A DNA stretch of 64,000 nucleotides from Peribacillus sp044761985 (GTDB lineage Bacteria; Bacillota; Bacilli; Bacillales; DSM-1321). This document shows positions 50,380 through 58,036 of the stretch, in pieces. A program made the translations under genes and the position numbers. The stretch lies in the NCBI RefSeq assembly GCF_044761985.1, contig NZ_JBIWDK010000007.1, positions 1 through 64,000 on the forward strand. The letters run 5' to 3'. The first letter of the stretch is position 1. Each line of letters starts with the position of its first letter. Below the pieces are notes generated by a model, which saw only the letters and a list, made by a program, of their open reading frames with translations, did not search any database and had not been told where the DNA came from.

Positions 50380-50973
50380 TTACTTGAATAACTTATACCA
50401 GTATAAAGTGGTTTCGATATCAGGATTATAGGACTGCTTGAGTGTGTCCACTCCACCTAGCATGAATCCTTGTTTCACATAAAATCTGCAGGCGCCAAGA
50501 TTATCATCTTGGGTTTCCAAGGACATGCCTATCAGGTTTCTTTGTTTGGACCACTCTTCTGCTTGATGTAAGAGCAACGTTCCGACGCCACTGCCTCTAT
50601 ACTCTTTCTTAGTCGCAATGTTTTCAATATAACAGAAGCGGTTCCAATCCTGAATGATTCTAATTTGTCCTATGCACGTATCATTCAGATAAGCTAAAAA
50701 CAAAGCTTTATCCTCTTGGTTTATATAGTGGCTCCAATCCAGTTCGTCATCTGGAAAACGTGTTTCTCTAGATTTATCAAAAAGAACTTTTTCATAAGAC
50801 CACTTTCCTGCTTGTAAACGGGGGACAACTCTACCATATAACGTAAAATAATCATTTGTCAGATTGATATCCTCTATTAAGTCATTAGTTAATGGAGCAA
50901 TAATGAGTTTATCTTCACTACCCAATCTCAAACACTTCCTTTTATGATGTTTTTGAAAATATTTAAGAATCAT
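50380..50973 (-). CDS. GNAT-family N-acetyltransferase, streptothricin-acetyltransferase-like
   Basis: 197 residues. Acetyl-CoA loop YRGSGVGTLLLHQAEEW (R/Q-x-x-G-x-G/A), then GMSLETQDDNLGACRFYVKQGFMLGG. This is the arrangement of SatA/YyaR-type streptothricin N-acetyltransferases as I remember them. It may give resistance to streptothricin, or act on another amine. The first about 20 residues (basic) are weakly supported; a later start is possible. Confidence 0.75.
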   Translation of the reverse strand: MILKYFQKHHKRKCLRLGSEDKLIIAPLTNDLIEDINLTNDYFTLYGRVVPRLQAGKWSYEKVLFDKSRETRFPDDELDWSHYINQEDKALFLAYLNDTCIGQIRIIQDWNRFCYIENIATKKEYRGSGVGTLLLHQAEEWSKQRNLIGMSLETQDDNLGACRFYVKQGFMLGGVDTLKQSYNPDIETTLYWYKLFK

Positions 50974-51155
50974 TAAACCCTATATCATTCACCTCACGGC
51001 CCGCTAGCTGAATAAGCCTCTCTTTATATACTACCAAAAAAAGTAAATTAGATTATGTAAATTTATGCTAAAGCGGGATAGGATTGTTAAAGTTTGAATG
51101 GGTCAAGTAAGTGGCAGAACGTAAAGGATTTTTGCAAGGTAATGGGGGAAGAAGC

Positions 51156-51569
51156 ATGAAGATTGAACAAAGACTGTATCAAGCAGCAATCGAATTGATC
51201 ACAAGTAGATACCCTTCTGGATGGGGCGGTGCCGCAGCAATGTATACGGAAGATGGTATGGTCTTGACAAGTGTTGCGCCAGAGGTCATAAATGCTTCGA
51301 CAGAATTATGTATGGAAACGGGTGCGATTCTTGAAGCACATAAGCTGAATACAAAGATTACACATTCTGTTTGTGTTGCAAGAGATAACGAAAAGGCTGA
51401 ATTTAAAGTCTTAACTCCTTGTGGGGTATGCCAAGAAAGACTTTGGTATTGGGGTCCTCATGTAAAAGCAGCTATTACTAACCCAGATGAAAGACTTGTA
51501 TATAAAACACTGGAGGAAATCCAACCATTTCATTGGTCTAGAGCCTATGATAATCAAGATCCTTCCTGA
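51156..51569 (+). CDS. Cytidine deaminase-fold protein (blasticidin-S-deaminase-like)
   Basis: 137 residues from ATG 51156 (GGGGGAAG upstream). Zinc-dependent deaminase motifs: CMETGAI (Cys-x-Glu) and TPCGVCQERL (P-C-x-x-C). The first motif begins with Cys, not the usual CAE, and W-rich segments (RLWYWGP, FHWSRA) flank the site. Members of this side branch deaminate cytidine or nucleoside antibiotics such as blasticidin S; the substrate is not proven. Confidence 0.75.
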   Translation: MKIEQRLYQAAIELITSRYPSGWGGAAAMYTEDGMVLTSVAPEVINASTELCMETGAILEAHKLNTKITHSVCVARDNEKAEFKVLTPCGVCQERLWYWGPHVKAAITNPDERLVYKTLEEIQPFHWSRAYDNQDPS

Positions 51570-51624
51570 ACCAATGGGGTCTTTGAAAAAGATGAACAGT
51601 AAGCACATTATAGTTGGTGAATAA

Positions 51625-52179
51625 ATGTTAGGTAAAAAATATGAATTAGTAAAAGCGTTTCCACCTGAATTAGAGGAAGATGCGATGAGGGTGTTGAGAA
51701 TGATTACCCAAACAAATAGGTTAGACGTCTCTTCCTGTTTTGAGATTAACTTTAAGGGAAGTAGGTTGATGATCCCTGAACGCATTTACAATAATGAACT
51801 TTCCTTATCGCACTATCAATCCTTAACAGATCGACAACAAATAGTAGTAGATTGTTTATTCACAAGACATCACGATGGTTTTATTAGAGAAAAGCACTTA
51901 AAAAAGATCATTCATCAATGCAGTGACTACAATGGGTGGATCCTTCCCTATATCATTCGGCTGACGGGGGAGTATGTAATTGAAATCTTACAAGTGATAA
52001 AAGAAAATGTAGGTCATATTGATAAGGGTATAATAAAAGATTTCATTACAGAAAATCCAAGATTTTATCATACAATCGAAAGTCGAGTAGAAAGCTATTG
52101 GAATTGTTATTATCGAGAGGAATATCCAGACAAAACAGATTATGTAGGTTTTGAAATCATTGAGTATTTCGGTTCGTGA
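51625..52179 (+). CDS. Hypothetical protein
   Basis: 184 residues, soluble, ATG after GGTGA. Sequence such as DRQQIVVDCLFTRHHDGFIREKHLKKII and IEILQVIKENV suggests an all-helical protein. No motif, signal or membrane segment is seen and I do not recognise it. Homologues in Bacillus are, to my knowledge, annotated hypothetical. It lies in a row of single-gene units. Confidence 0.65.
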   Translation: MLGKKYELVKAFPPELEEDAMRVLRMITQTNRLDVSSCFEINFKGSRLMIPERIYNNELSLSHYQSLTDRQQIVVDCLFTRHHDGFIREKHLKKIIHQCSDYNGWILPYIIRLTGEYVIEILQVIKENVGHIDKGIIKDFITENPRFYHTIESRVESYWNCYYREEYPDKTDYVGFEIIEYFGS

Positions 52180-52329
52180 ATCTTCTTTACATATAGCTTA
52201 AGTGTTGGGAGTCCAAACATTAGTAATATGAATATTGAACAAGAAAAGGATAAAAATCCTATACAAGTAATAATGAACCATGTATCATGTGTCTTGAATG
52301 AAAATATGAACGTATAGGAAGTGCAAACA

Positions 52330-52794
52330 ATGGGGAAAAGCATCTGGTTAGAAGATGTAGAAATAGAGAAGTTAGCACCATTAACAGATGAAATGGTCAA
52401 AATGGCAGAAAAACAGCTGAAAGTAAAATTACCGAAAGCTTATATAACGCTCCTTAAAGAACAGAACGGTGGCTATATTGAATGCAATGCCTATCCAACT
52501 GATGTTCCGACATCATGGGCGGATGACCATGTGAACGTGGACTATATTAACGGAATTGCCGAAGAAGACGGCATCCTGGATAGCGAATATTTAATCGAAG
52601 AATGGGACTTGCCGAAAAACCTTGTCCTTATCTCCGGCGATGGACATACATGGACGGCCCTCGATTACAGAAAGACGAAAGATAACCCGCCTGTTATATT
52701 CGTTGATGTGGAAGATGAGAAGATCATTAAATTAGCTCCCGACTTCGAAACGTTCTTAAGCGGATTAACCGTGTGGGAAGACGAAGACGAGTGA
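52330..52794 (+). CDS. SMI1/KNR4 family protein
   Basis: 154 residues from ATG 52330; the in-frame GTG at 52321 touches the AGGA site. SMI1/KNR4 pattern: LTDEMVKMAEKQLKVKLPKAYITLLKEQNGGYI at the start and LVLISGDGHTWTALDYR ... PPVIFVDVEDE later. There is no toxin gene next to it. It may be an orphan immunity protein or one of the housekeeping SMI1 members. Strong terminator follows. Confidence 0.82.
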   Translation: MGKSIWLEDVEIEKLAPLTDEMVKMAEKQLKVKLPKAYITLLKEQNGGYIECNAYPTDVPTSWADDHVNVDYINGIAEEDGILDSEYLIEEWDLPKNLVLISGDGHTWTALDYRKTKDNPPVIFVDVEDEKIIKLAPDFETFLSGLTVWEDEDE

Positions 52795-52820
52795 CAGCCA
52801 CACCAGCTGAAACGAAAAAC

Positions 52821-52856
52821 AAAGCCTCACTACATGCGACATGTAGTGAGGCTTTT
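52821..52856. terminator. Bidirectional terminator
   Basis: Perfect 16-bp stem AAAGCCTCACTACATG / CATGTAGTGAGGCTTT, CGA loop, between convergent units. Confidence 0.9.
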
Positions 52857-52890
52857 ACGTTTATAGTTATTAACATCATCCTCATCCCTA

Positions 52891-53670
52891 TTAAACCTTA
52901 ATGGCCACCCTTTTAGTAAATTGCCGAATGATACAAAGGATTATTCCTACTATCACCAACACCACGAAGACCGATACATACAAAGGCATCGTGAAGGTGT
53001 AGTTATACATCCCAATTGCGAGTCCGGCATGCATGAGAACGTCTTCTATATAAAGAACTAAGCCCCCCAATGCAATACTGCCAAGGCCGGCAATGGTTTC
53101 AAACCGGTAGAAGGCCGCCCCGATGAGCCATCCTACTATATAAGTGGTGAGGATATTTAATGAGAAGATCAATAGGGCTAATAGCGGGTCACTGTGAAGT
53201 TCTACAATCGGTGTTAAAATAACGGATTGGATCATATCACTAATGAGGTTTCCGCCATCATCTATATGCTCCGACTTATACCCTTGAAAAACGATCGGTA
53301 AATCAGCAAGCTTGATGATAAACGAAATCACCTGAGTAATGATTGCTGACATTAAGGGAATGATGATCGACAAGGTGACGGAAGCGATAGTGGCACCATA
53401 AAAGAAATCTTTCCTTGTGATTCCATGGCCTACATAGTGTTTGATGAAACTAGATGAGGAGATAATCCCGATGACAAGCATAAATATATTGGAAGTAATG
53501 GAAGACGAGGCGAAAAATGTACTTACTTCATCCTCGCTAAACTGAGAAGTGGTTATTTTAATTCCATGGATAAGCAACATGACGCCAAAGAAGCTGAGTG
53601 TCCAAACAAACTGCATCCAAAACATATCCCTCGTTACTTGTAAGTAAGGCTTTTGATTCATTTCAGACAT
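52891..53670 (-). CDS. ABC transporter permease of the YtrA-linked type
   Basis: 259 residues with six membrane helices. No known catalytic motif. Its start overlaps the ATPase stop by 8 bp, so both are co-translated. The two form an exporter-like or sensor-like ABC unit under a GntR/YtrA regulator, the layout of the ytr and related Bacillus operons that respond to lipid-II-targeting antibiotics or envelope stress. The ligand cannot be told. Confidence 0.78.
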   Translation of the reverse strand: MSEMNQKPYLQVTRDMFWMQFVWTLSFFGVMLLIHGIKITTSQFSEDEVSTFFASSSITSNIFMLVIGIISSSSFIKHYVGHGITRKDFFYGATIASVTLSIIIPLMSAIITQVISFIIKLADLPIVFQGYKSEHIDDGGNLISDMIQSVILTPIVELHSDPLLALLIFSLNILTTYIVGWLIGAAFYRFETIAGLGSIALGGLVLYIEDVLMHAGLAIGMYNYTFTMPLYVSVFVVLVIVGIILCIIRQFTKRVAIKV

Positions 53671-54541
53671 CCTCTCCAGTCAAGTGAATGAATAAATCTT
53701 GAAGCGAAACGGGTCCAAGTTCGAGTCCCCTTTGCTGCGCCTCTTTTCGTTTGGTTTCACTGAGTTCCCCGAAAACCATTACAGACTTGGTGCCGCCCAA
53801 TTGCTGTACACTTAACTGCTTCAATTCAAGGCCCCGCACAAAATCATCTACCTCTTCAGTTTCTCCGGTGATCGAAGCGCCCTTCGTGATGAACGATTCA
53901 TACTCTTCCTGAAGTAACAGCTTTCCTTCATGCAGAATCAATACTTCATCAAACAAATAATCCATTTCCGAAACTAAATGAGTGGAAAGGATGATAATCC
54001 TCGGATGGTGAGCTTGATCCTCTAACACTTCCCGGTAAAATATTTCACGTGTCGGCGCATCCATCCCTTGATAGGCTTCATCGAAAATGGTGATAGGTGC
54101 CCTGCTAGCCAATCCAGTCACGACATCAAAGGCGGATTGCATCCCTTTTGAGAATTTCTTCAAAGGTTTATTTGCCGGTAAATTGAATTTCCTGAGGAGA
54201 CTCTCCGCATAGTCACGATCAAAATTGGCTCGATACCTTTCGACGTCCTTGAGAAGGTTTTTGGCGTTTTCGGATTCTTCCTTATAATCCTTACTGTAAA
54301 TGAAATTAACCAAAGACATGACCTTTGCATTCTCAAAAGGCTCTTCACCATTGATTGTAAGCATACCTTCCGTTTGAGAGCGGAATGAGGAGAGAATGGA
54401 CAATAAGGACGTTTTTCCTGCCCCGTTTCTTCCGAGAAGACCGTAAATCTTCGGTCCAGAAAGCTTGAAATCAATATGCTGCAGGGCATGGTGCTCCCCG
54501 TAGCGTAAACCAAGATTATTCACAATAACCTCTACCGTCAA
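53663..54541 (-). CDS. ABC transporter ATP-binding protein
   Basis: 292 residues. Walker A GLLGRNGAGKTS, a divergent signature KFSKGMQSAF in place of LSGGQ, Walker B TIFDEAYQGMD and H-loop STHLVSEMD. The C-terminal 70 residues are an accessory part as in YtrB-like exporters. Overlaps the GntR stop by 4 bp (ATGA) and the permease start by 8 bp, so the three genes are a tightly coupled operon. Confidence 0.87.
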   Translation of the reverse strand: MTVEVIVNNLGLRYGEHHALQHIDFKLSGPKIYGLLGRNGAGKTSLLSILSSFRSQTEGMLTINGEEPFENAKVMSLVNFIYSKDYKEESENAKNLLKDVERYRANFDRDYAESLLRKFNLPANKPLKKFSKGMQSAFDVVTGLASRAPITIFDEAYQGMDAPTREIFYREVLEDQAHHPRIIILSTHLVSEMDYLFDEVLILHEGKLLLQEEYESFITKGASITGETEEVDDFVRGLELKQLSVQQLGGTKSVMVFGELSETKRKEAQQRGLELGPVSLQDLFIHLTGEDV

Positions 54542-54912
54542 TGCAACCCACGTCCTTTCACCTGTCTAATGAACTCCACTATTTCACGTTCACTGATGCC
54601 TAGATTATCTGCTTCCTGGACCAATCCGATGACATACTGATCGACGAACGCCTCTCTCCGTTTTTGAACAAGCTTGCTTTTAGCACCTTCCGCTACAAAC
54701 ATGCCAATCCCCCTTTTTTTATAAAGAATCCCTTCTTCCACCAACTGATTAACCCCTTTGGACACCGTAGCATGATTGATTTTATAAAAGCTGACGAGTT
54801 GGTTCGTGGAAGGAGCCTGGTCGCCTTCCTTTAACTGATCATTCACAATCTGATCCTCGATTTTCTCGCGTATCTGTAAATAAATCGGTTTATCCTGATG
54901 GAACGGTTTCAT
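54538..54912 (-). CDS. GntR-family regulator, YtrA subfamily
   Basis: 124 residues from ATG 54912, just after GGTGAGGG; GTG 54924 is less likely. N-terminal winged helix PIYLQIREKIEDQIVNDQLKEGDQAPSTNQLVSFYKINHATVSKGVNQL, a short C-terminal helix pair and no large effector domain, typical of YtrA. It probably represses its own operon through the inverted repeat that overlaps the -10 box. Release would follow envelope stress (inference). Confidence 0.87.
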   Translation of the reverse strand: MKPFHQDKPIYLQIREKIEDQIVNDQLKEGDQAPSTNQLVSFYKINHATVSKGVNQLVEEGILYKKRGIGMFVAEGAKSKLVQKRREAFVDQYVIGLVQEADNLGISEREIVEFIRQVKGRGLH

Positions 54913-54951
54913 TTCCCTCACCACTTTTCAGAATCACCATAATAAAACTTA

Positions 54952-55004
54952 TATGGTTATATACTTATGTGTATAACCATAAAGGGTTAACCAATATTTG
55001 TCAA
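54952..55004 (-). promoter_or_regulatory. Promoter and GntR/YtrA-type operator
   Basis: Minus strand: TTGACA (55004-54999), 17 bp, TATGGT (54981-54976). The -10 is inside the 10-bp inverted repeat TATGGTTATA-N10-TATAACCATA (54952-54981), a good auto-repression site. Confidence 0.75.
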
Positions 55005-55506
55005 TAATTAAGTGGAGGGAGCTCCATGTCTGCAAATTTCATGAAATTGTCATTTTCAAAGAGACCGGACCTAAAAGTTCTAATGAACTTCACAAAATGA
55101 CAAGAAAATCAGTAAAAATGAACGAATCTTCATTGAGAAAATGTAAAAATTATGCCTTTGTGGGTCTGTTTTGTAAAGGGTAAGTTCATTTAACTGGAAT
55201 ATGAATCAAAAAGAACAAGTTTTTATAGGTGTAAAATATTAGGTTTATTTTACAAAAAATACATAAAATAGGATAATGGTCTCGGTGGTGTTGGGCAAAA
55301 TACATACTAGATAGTCAACAAGATTGGACACTGAACCGGATTCAGGGGTTAGTCACTATAGAGCATATAGGGTGATGGAAGAAGAGTAAAAATCTACTTT
55401 AGAAAGCGTAGGGAATCATTACATAAGGGCATCTAACAGGAATACACCTGATCCTATGTCCAGTAAATCTTGTTATAGAAAAAATTATTAGATGGGGGCA
55501 GATGAA
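55005..55506. other. Geneless spacer before the comK homologue
   Basis: AT-rich. It has an inverted repeat TTGTCATTTT / AAAATGACAA (about 55049-55104) and a 24-codon frame with a GGAGGGAG site (55036-55110 region) that I cannot support as a gene. No other coding sequence seen. Confidence 0.4.
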
Positions 55507-56070
55507 GTGGTTATACGAAAAAGGTACCTAATAAACCAGAAAACAGAAGCAATGGTAGGGGAATACCACGTAAACGGAGAAGAAATGACTAGAGTAATAG
55601 AAGGAAAAGAGATGTTTCTGGTGAAAGAAAGTCCTCTGAACATCTTAAATAATACATTCATCTATTTAGGCTAAAATCTGGAGGGCGCCCTTAAAGGGGC
55701 CAAGTCTGTTCTTGGAGAAAAATACCGGCTACCAGTCTGCATTAACGCCGAACTTGGGATGGTCTGGTTCTCATCCAACTCTTTCAGGAAAACCGGAGGC
55801 ATCTGGTTTTCCTATATACACATACGTGACTTAATACCAATTAGTAAAAAAGAGACCATGGTCCTTACAAATTATGGTCACCGTATATCCGTACCAATGA
55901 GTCTCAATCAAATCGATTTCAAGAAAAATCAATCTGCCTTCCTGCATACAACCTTAGCTGCACGCACGCAAAGAATAAAGACCTTTTTATTTGAACCGGA
56001 AAGTGGCTTTACCTTATGTAAGGATCCTGGTGATATTAATTACAGAGTGAAGGAAAAGGAGGAGAAATAA
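55507..56070 (+). pseudogene. comK: ComK-family competence regulator interrupted by one in-frame TAA
   Basis: From GTG 55507 (GGGGG 8 bp upstream) one frame runs to the stop at 56070, 188 codons, close to ComK length (192), except for a TAA at 55672-55674. Before it: EYHVNGEEMTRVIEGKE and LNILNNTFIYLG; after it: NLEGALKGAKSVLGEKYRLPV, GIWFSYIHIRDL, NYGHRISVPMSLNQID. These match ComK regions, including GWISHVHVKEF-like. The stop sits where ComK has a short polar turn. No other lesion is seen, so the mutation is recent, or a sequencing error. ComK activates DNA-uptake genes; the half product of 55 residues would be inactive. Confidence 0.75.
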
Positions 56071-56079
56071 GATGGAGAG

Positions 56080-56106
56080 CAGCTGACCTTGGGTTGGCTG
56101 TTTTTT
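56080..56106 (+). terminator. Terminator after the comK homologue
   Basis: CAGC-tg-ACC / GGT-tg-GCTG stem and six T. Confidence 0.65.
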
Positions 56107-56477
56107 GGTATGAATTGTATGATATCATATAAAATTTGACTAGCTCCTGACCTTAAAATTTTTAATCAATTAAATATTTAGAGGTCACAAATTAGAATAT
56201 CCATAGCCTCTTAAGTGATAACTTACTTGATTATTCTTTTACTACCTTCAAAAGCTTCATCAATAAATAAAATTTTCAAGTTGATACGAACTGTTATTAC
56301 CAATTCTCGACATGGGGATTTCAGCAGGTGTCGTTTATTTTCTATTTATTGATAAGTACTCCTTTTATGAATTAAGTCAAGTGAAAATGTGATAAAATTG
56401 AGTAAGATTAGATTTTTTTACAAAATATAGATTTACACTAAAATAGAGTGAATTATTTAGAATCTGGAGGCAGGATT
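56107..56477. other. Left edge of the Dnd island, no gene
   Basis: About 370 bp, very AT-rich. It marks the change from the chromosomal backbone to the phosphorothioation island. I see no tRNA, direct repeat or integrase here, so the boundary type is unknown. Confidence 0.4.
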
Positions 56478-57848
56478 ATGGAACAAAATAAATTTTTTCC
56501 TAAGATTCCAAATGATATCCAAGTGAGAGAATATCAACAAGAAGCAATCCGAAGTTGGTTTAAGAATAAATGCCAAGGTTTACTAGAAATGGCTACTGGA
56601 ACTGGGAAGACAATAACCGCCTTAACGGCAGCTACAAAACTCGCAGAGGTAACTAATCGATTAGGGATTATAATTGTATGTCCCTATACACATTTAGTTG
56701 ATCAATGGGTAGAAGATATTAAACGGTTTAATATCTCACCTATTGTTGCATATCACTCTAGAAAAATATGGGAAGAAGATTTATTTAGAGAGGTTAATGG
56801 CTTTCAGTTAGGTTTTATAAATCATTTTTGTGTTATTACGACGGTTACTACATTTACCTCAGAGGCAATGCAAGATATATTTAGTACCTTAAATTCAGAG
56901 GTTCTATTTATTGCGGATGAGGCTCACCATTTAGGTGCAACAAACAATCGAGAATTTTTACTTCCTTCATTTCCTTATCGCTTAGCATTATCTGCAACTC
57001 CTAATAGATGGCACGACGAAGATGGGACAGATCAACTTATTAGATATTTTGGAAATTCTATCGTTTATCAATATGGGTTAGATAAAGCTATAGGAACATT
57101 TCTAACAGAATATTATTATTACCCCCATATTGTGTATTTAGATCAGGATGAAAGTGAATATTATTATGAGATTACAAAGAAAATTTCAAAAATGGCTCAT
57201 CAGACAGAGGATTTAAAGAAAAAGGAAACATTACATTCACTTCTCATTGAGCGCTCTAGAATTTTAAGTAGAGCTCGCAATAAATTAGTATTGCTTAAAG
57301 AACTAATGGAAGATCGGAAAGATACAAAATTTAATATTTTCTATTGTGGTGATAGTACGTTAGATGGAGAAAAACAAATTGATTCTGTGGTAAAGCTCCT
57401 GGGGAATGATTTAGATATGAAAGTGCATACTTTTACATCTAGGGAGGATAAAGAACAAAGAAAACAACTTCTTAATATGTTCGAAAAAGGAGATCTTCAA
57501 GGGTTAGTTGCTATCAGATGTCTAGATGAAGGGGTAGATGTACCGGCTACCCAGACTGCCTATATTTTATCGAGTAGTACGAATCCTAGAGAATTTATAC
57601 AAAGAAGGGGTAGGGTATTAAGGAAGCATAAATCAAAAAAATATTCACACATACATGACTTTATTGTGGTACCAAGAAAATTAGATGATATAGATAAAGT
57701 CGGGCCATCAGTATTTAATATAGAAAGAAATCTGATTAAAAGGGAACTTCTTAGATTTTCAGAGTTTGCCAATTTAGCAATTAATGGACCCATAGCACAT
57801 GAGGAATTAAATAAACTTAAGCAAGATTATAATTTATTAAATATATAA
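56478..57848 (+). CDS. DEAD/DEAH-box helicase, probable phosphorothioation-dependent restriction factor
   Basis: 456 residues from ATG 56478 with GGAGG. Superfamily-2 helicase: Q-like VREYQQEAIRSWF, motif I MATGTGKTITA, motif II ADEAHHLG (DEAH), motif III LSATPN, motif VI FIQRRGRVLRKH. There is no fused nuclease domain. In size and context it fits the helicase-like family annotated as DNA phosphorothioation system restriction enzyme (TIGR04095, from memory). First gene of a plus-strand operon with a small protein, an SMC-like ATPase and another Dnd-associated protein. AT-rich, horizontally acquired. Confidence 0.8.
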   Translation: MEQNKFFPKIPNDIQVREYQQEAIRSWFKNKCQGLLEMATGTGKTITALTAATKLAEVTNRLGIIIVCPYTHLVDQWVEDIKRFNISPIVAYHSRKIWEEDLFREVNGFQLGFINHFCVITTVTTFTSEAMQDIFSTLNSEVLFIADEAHHLGATNNREFLLPSFPYRLALSATPNRWHDEDGTDQLIRYFGNSIVYQYGLDKAIGTFLTEYYYYPHIVYLDQDESEYYYEITKKISKMAHQTEDLKKKETLHSLLIERSRILSRARNKLVLLKELMEDRKDTKFNIFYCGDSTLDGEKQIDSVVKLLGNDLDMKVHTFTSREDKEQRKQLLNMFEKGDLQGLVAIRCLDEGVDVPATQTAYILSSSTNPREFIQRRGRVLRKHKSKKYSHIHDFIVVPRKLDDIDKVGPSVFNIERNLIKRELLRFSEFANLAINGPIAHEELNKLKQDYNLLNI

Positions 57849-57862
57849 AGGAGTGAATTTTA

Positions 57863-58036
57863 GTGAGTATAGAAAGAGAAGAAGTGCAGAATATACTAGC
57901 TGCACTACCAGAAGAGTATGTTTTTATTCTTAAAGATATTTTAGAAGCCGAAAAGGAGATATTACATCGTAAGAATCTACAAGGTACAAATATTACTGGT
58001 GTGATAATGGATATTGTTAAGGAACGGGTGAAATAA
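57863..58036 (+). CDS. Small protein of the Dnd restriction operon
   Basis: 57 residues from GTG 57863 (GGAGTG upstream) to TAA 58034-58036; it starts 14 bp after the helicase gene and abuts the next start. Acidic helical product (EREEVQNILAALPEEYVFILKDI ...). It is too short for usual annotation thresholds. No family known to me. Its tight spacing implies that it is a real operon member, perhaps a bridge between helicase and ATPase. Confidence 0.6.
   Translation: MSIEREEVQNILAALPEEYVFILKDILEAEKEILHRKNLQGTNITGVIMDIVKERVK

Noticed and set aside
54998..55183. 61-codon plus-strand frame after the GntR promoter
   Set aside because: Lies across the promoter and operator of the divergent operon, has no ribosome site and a non-protein-like composition.
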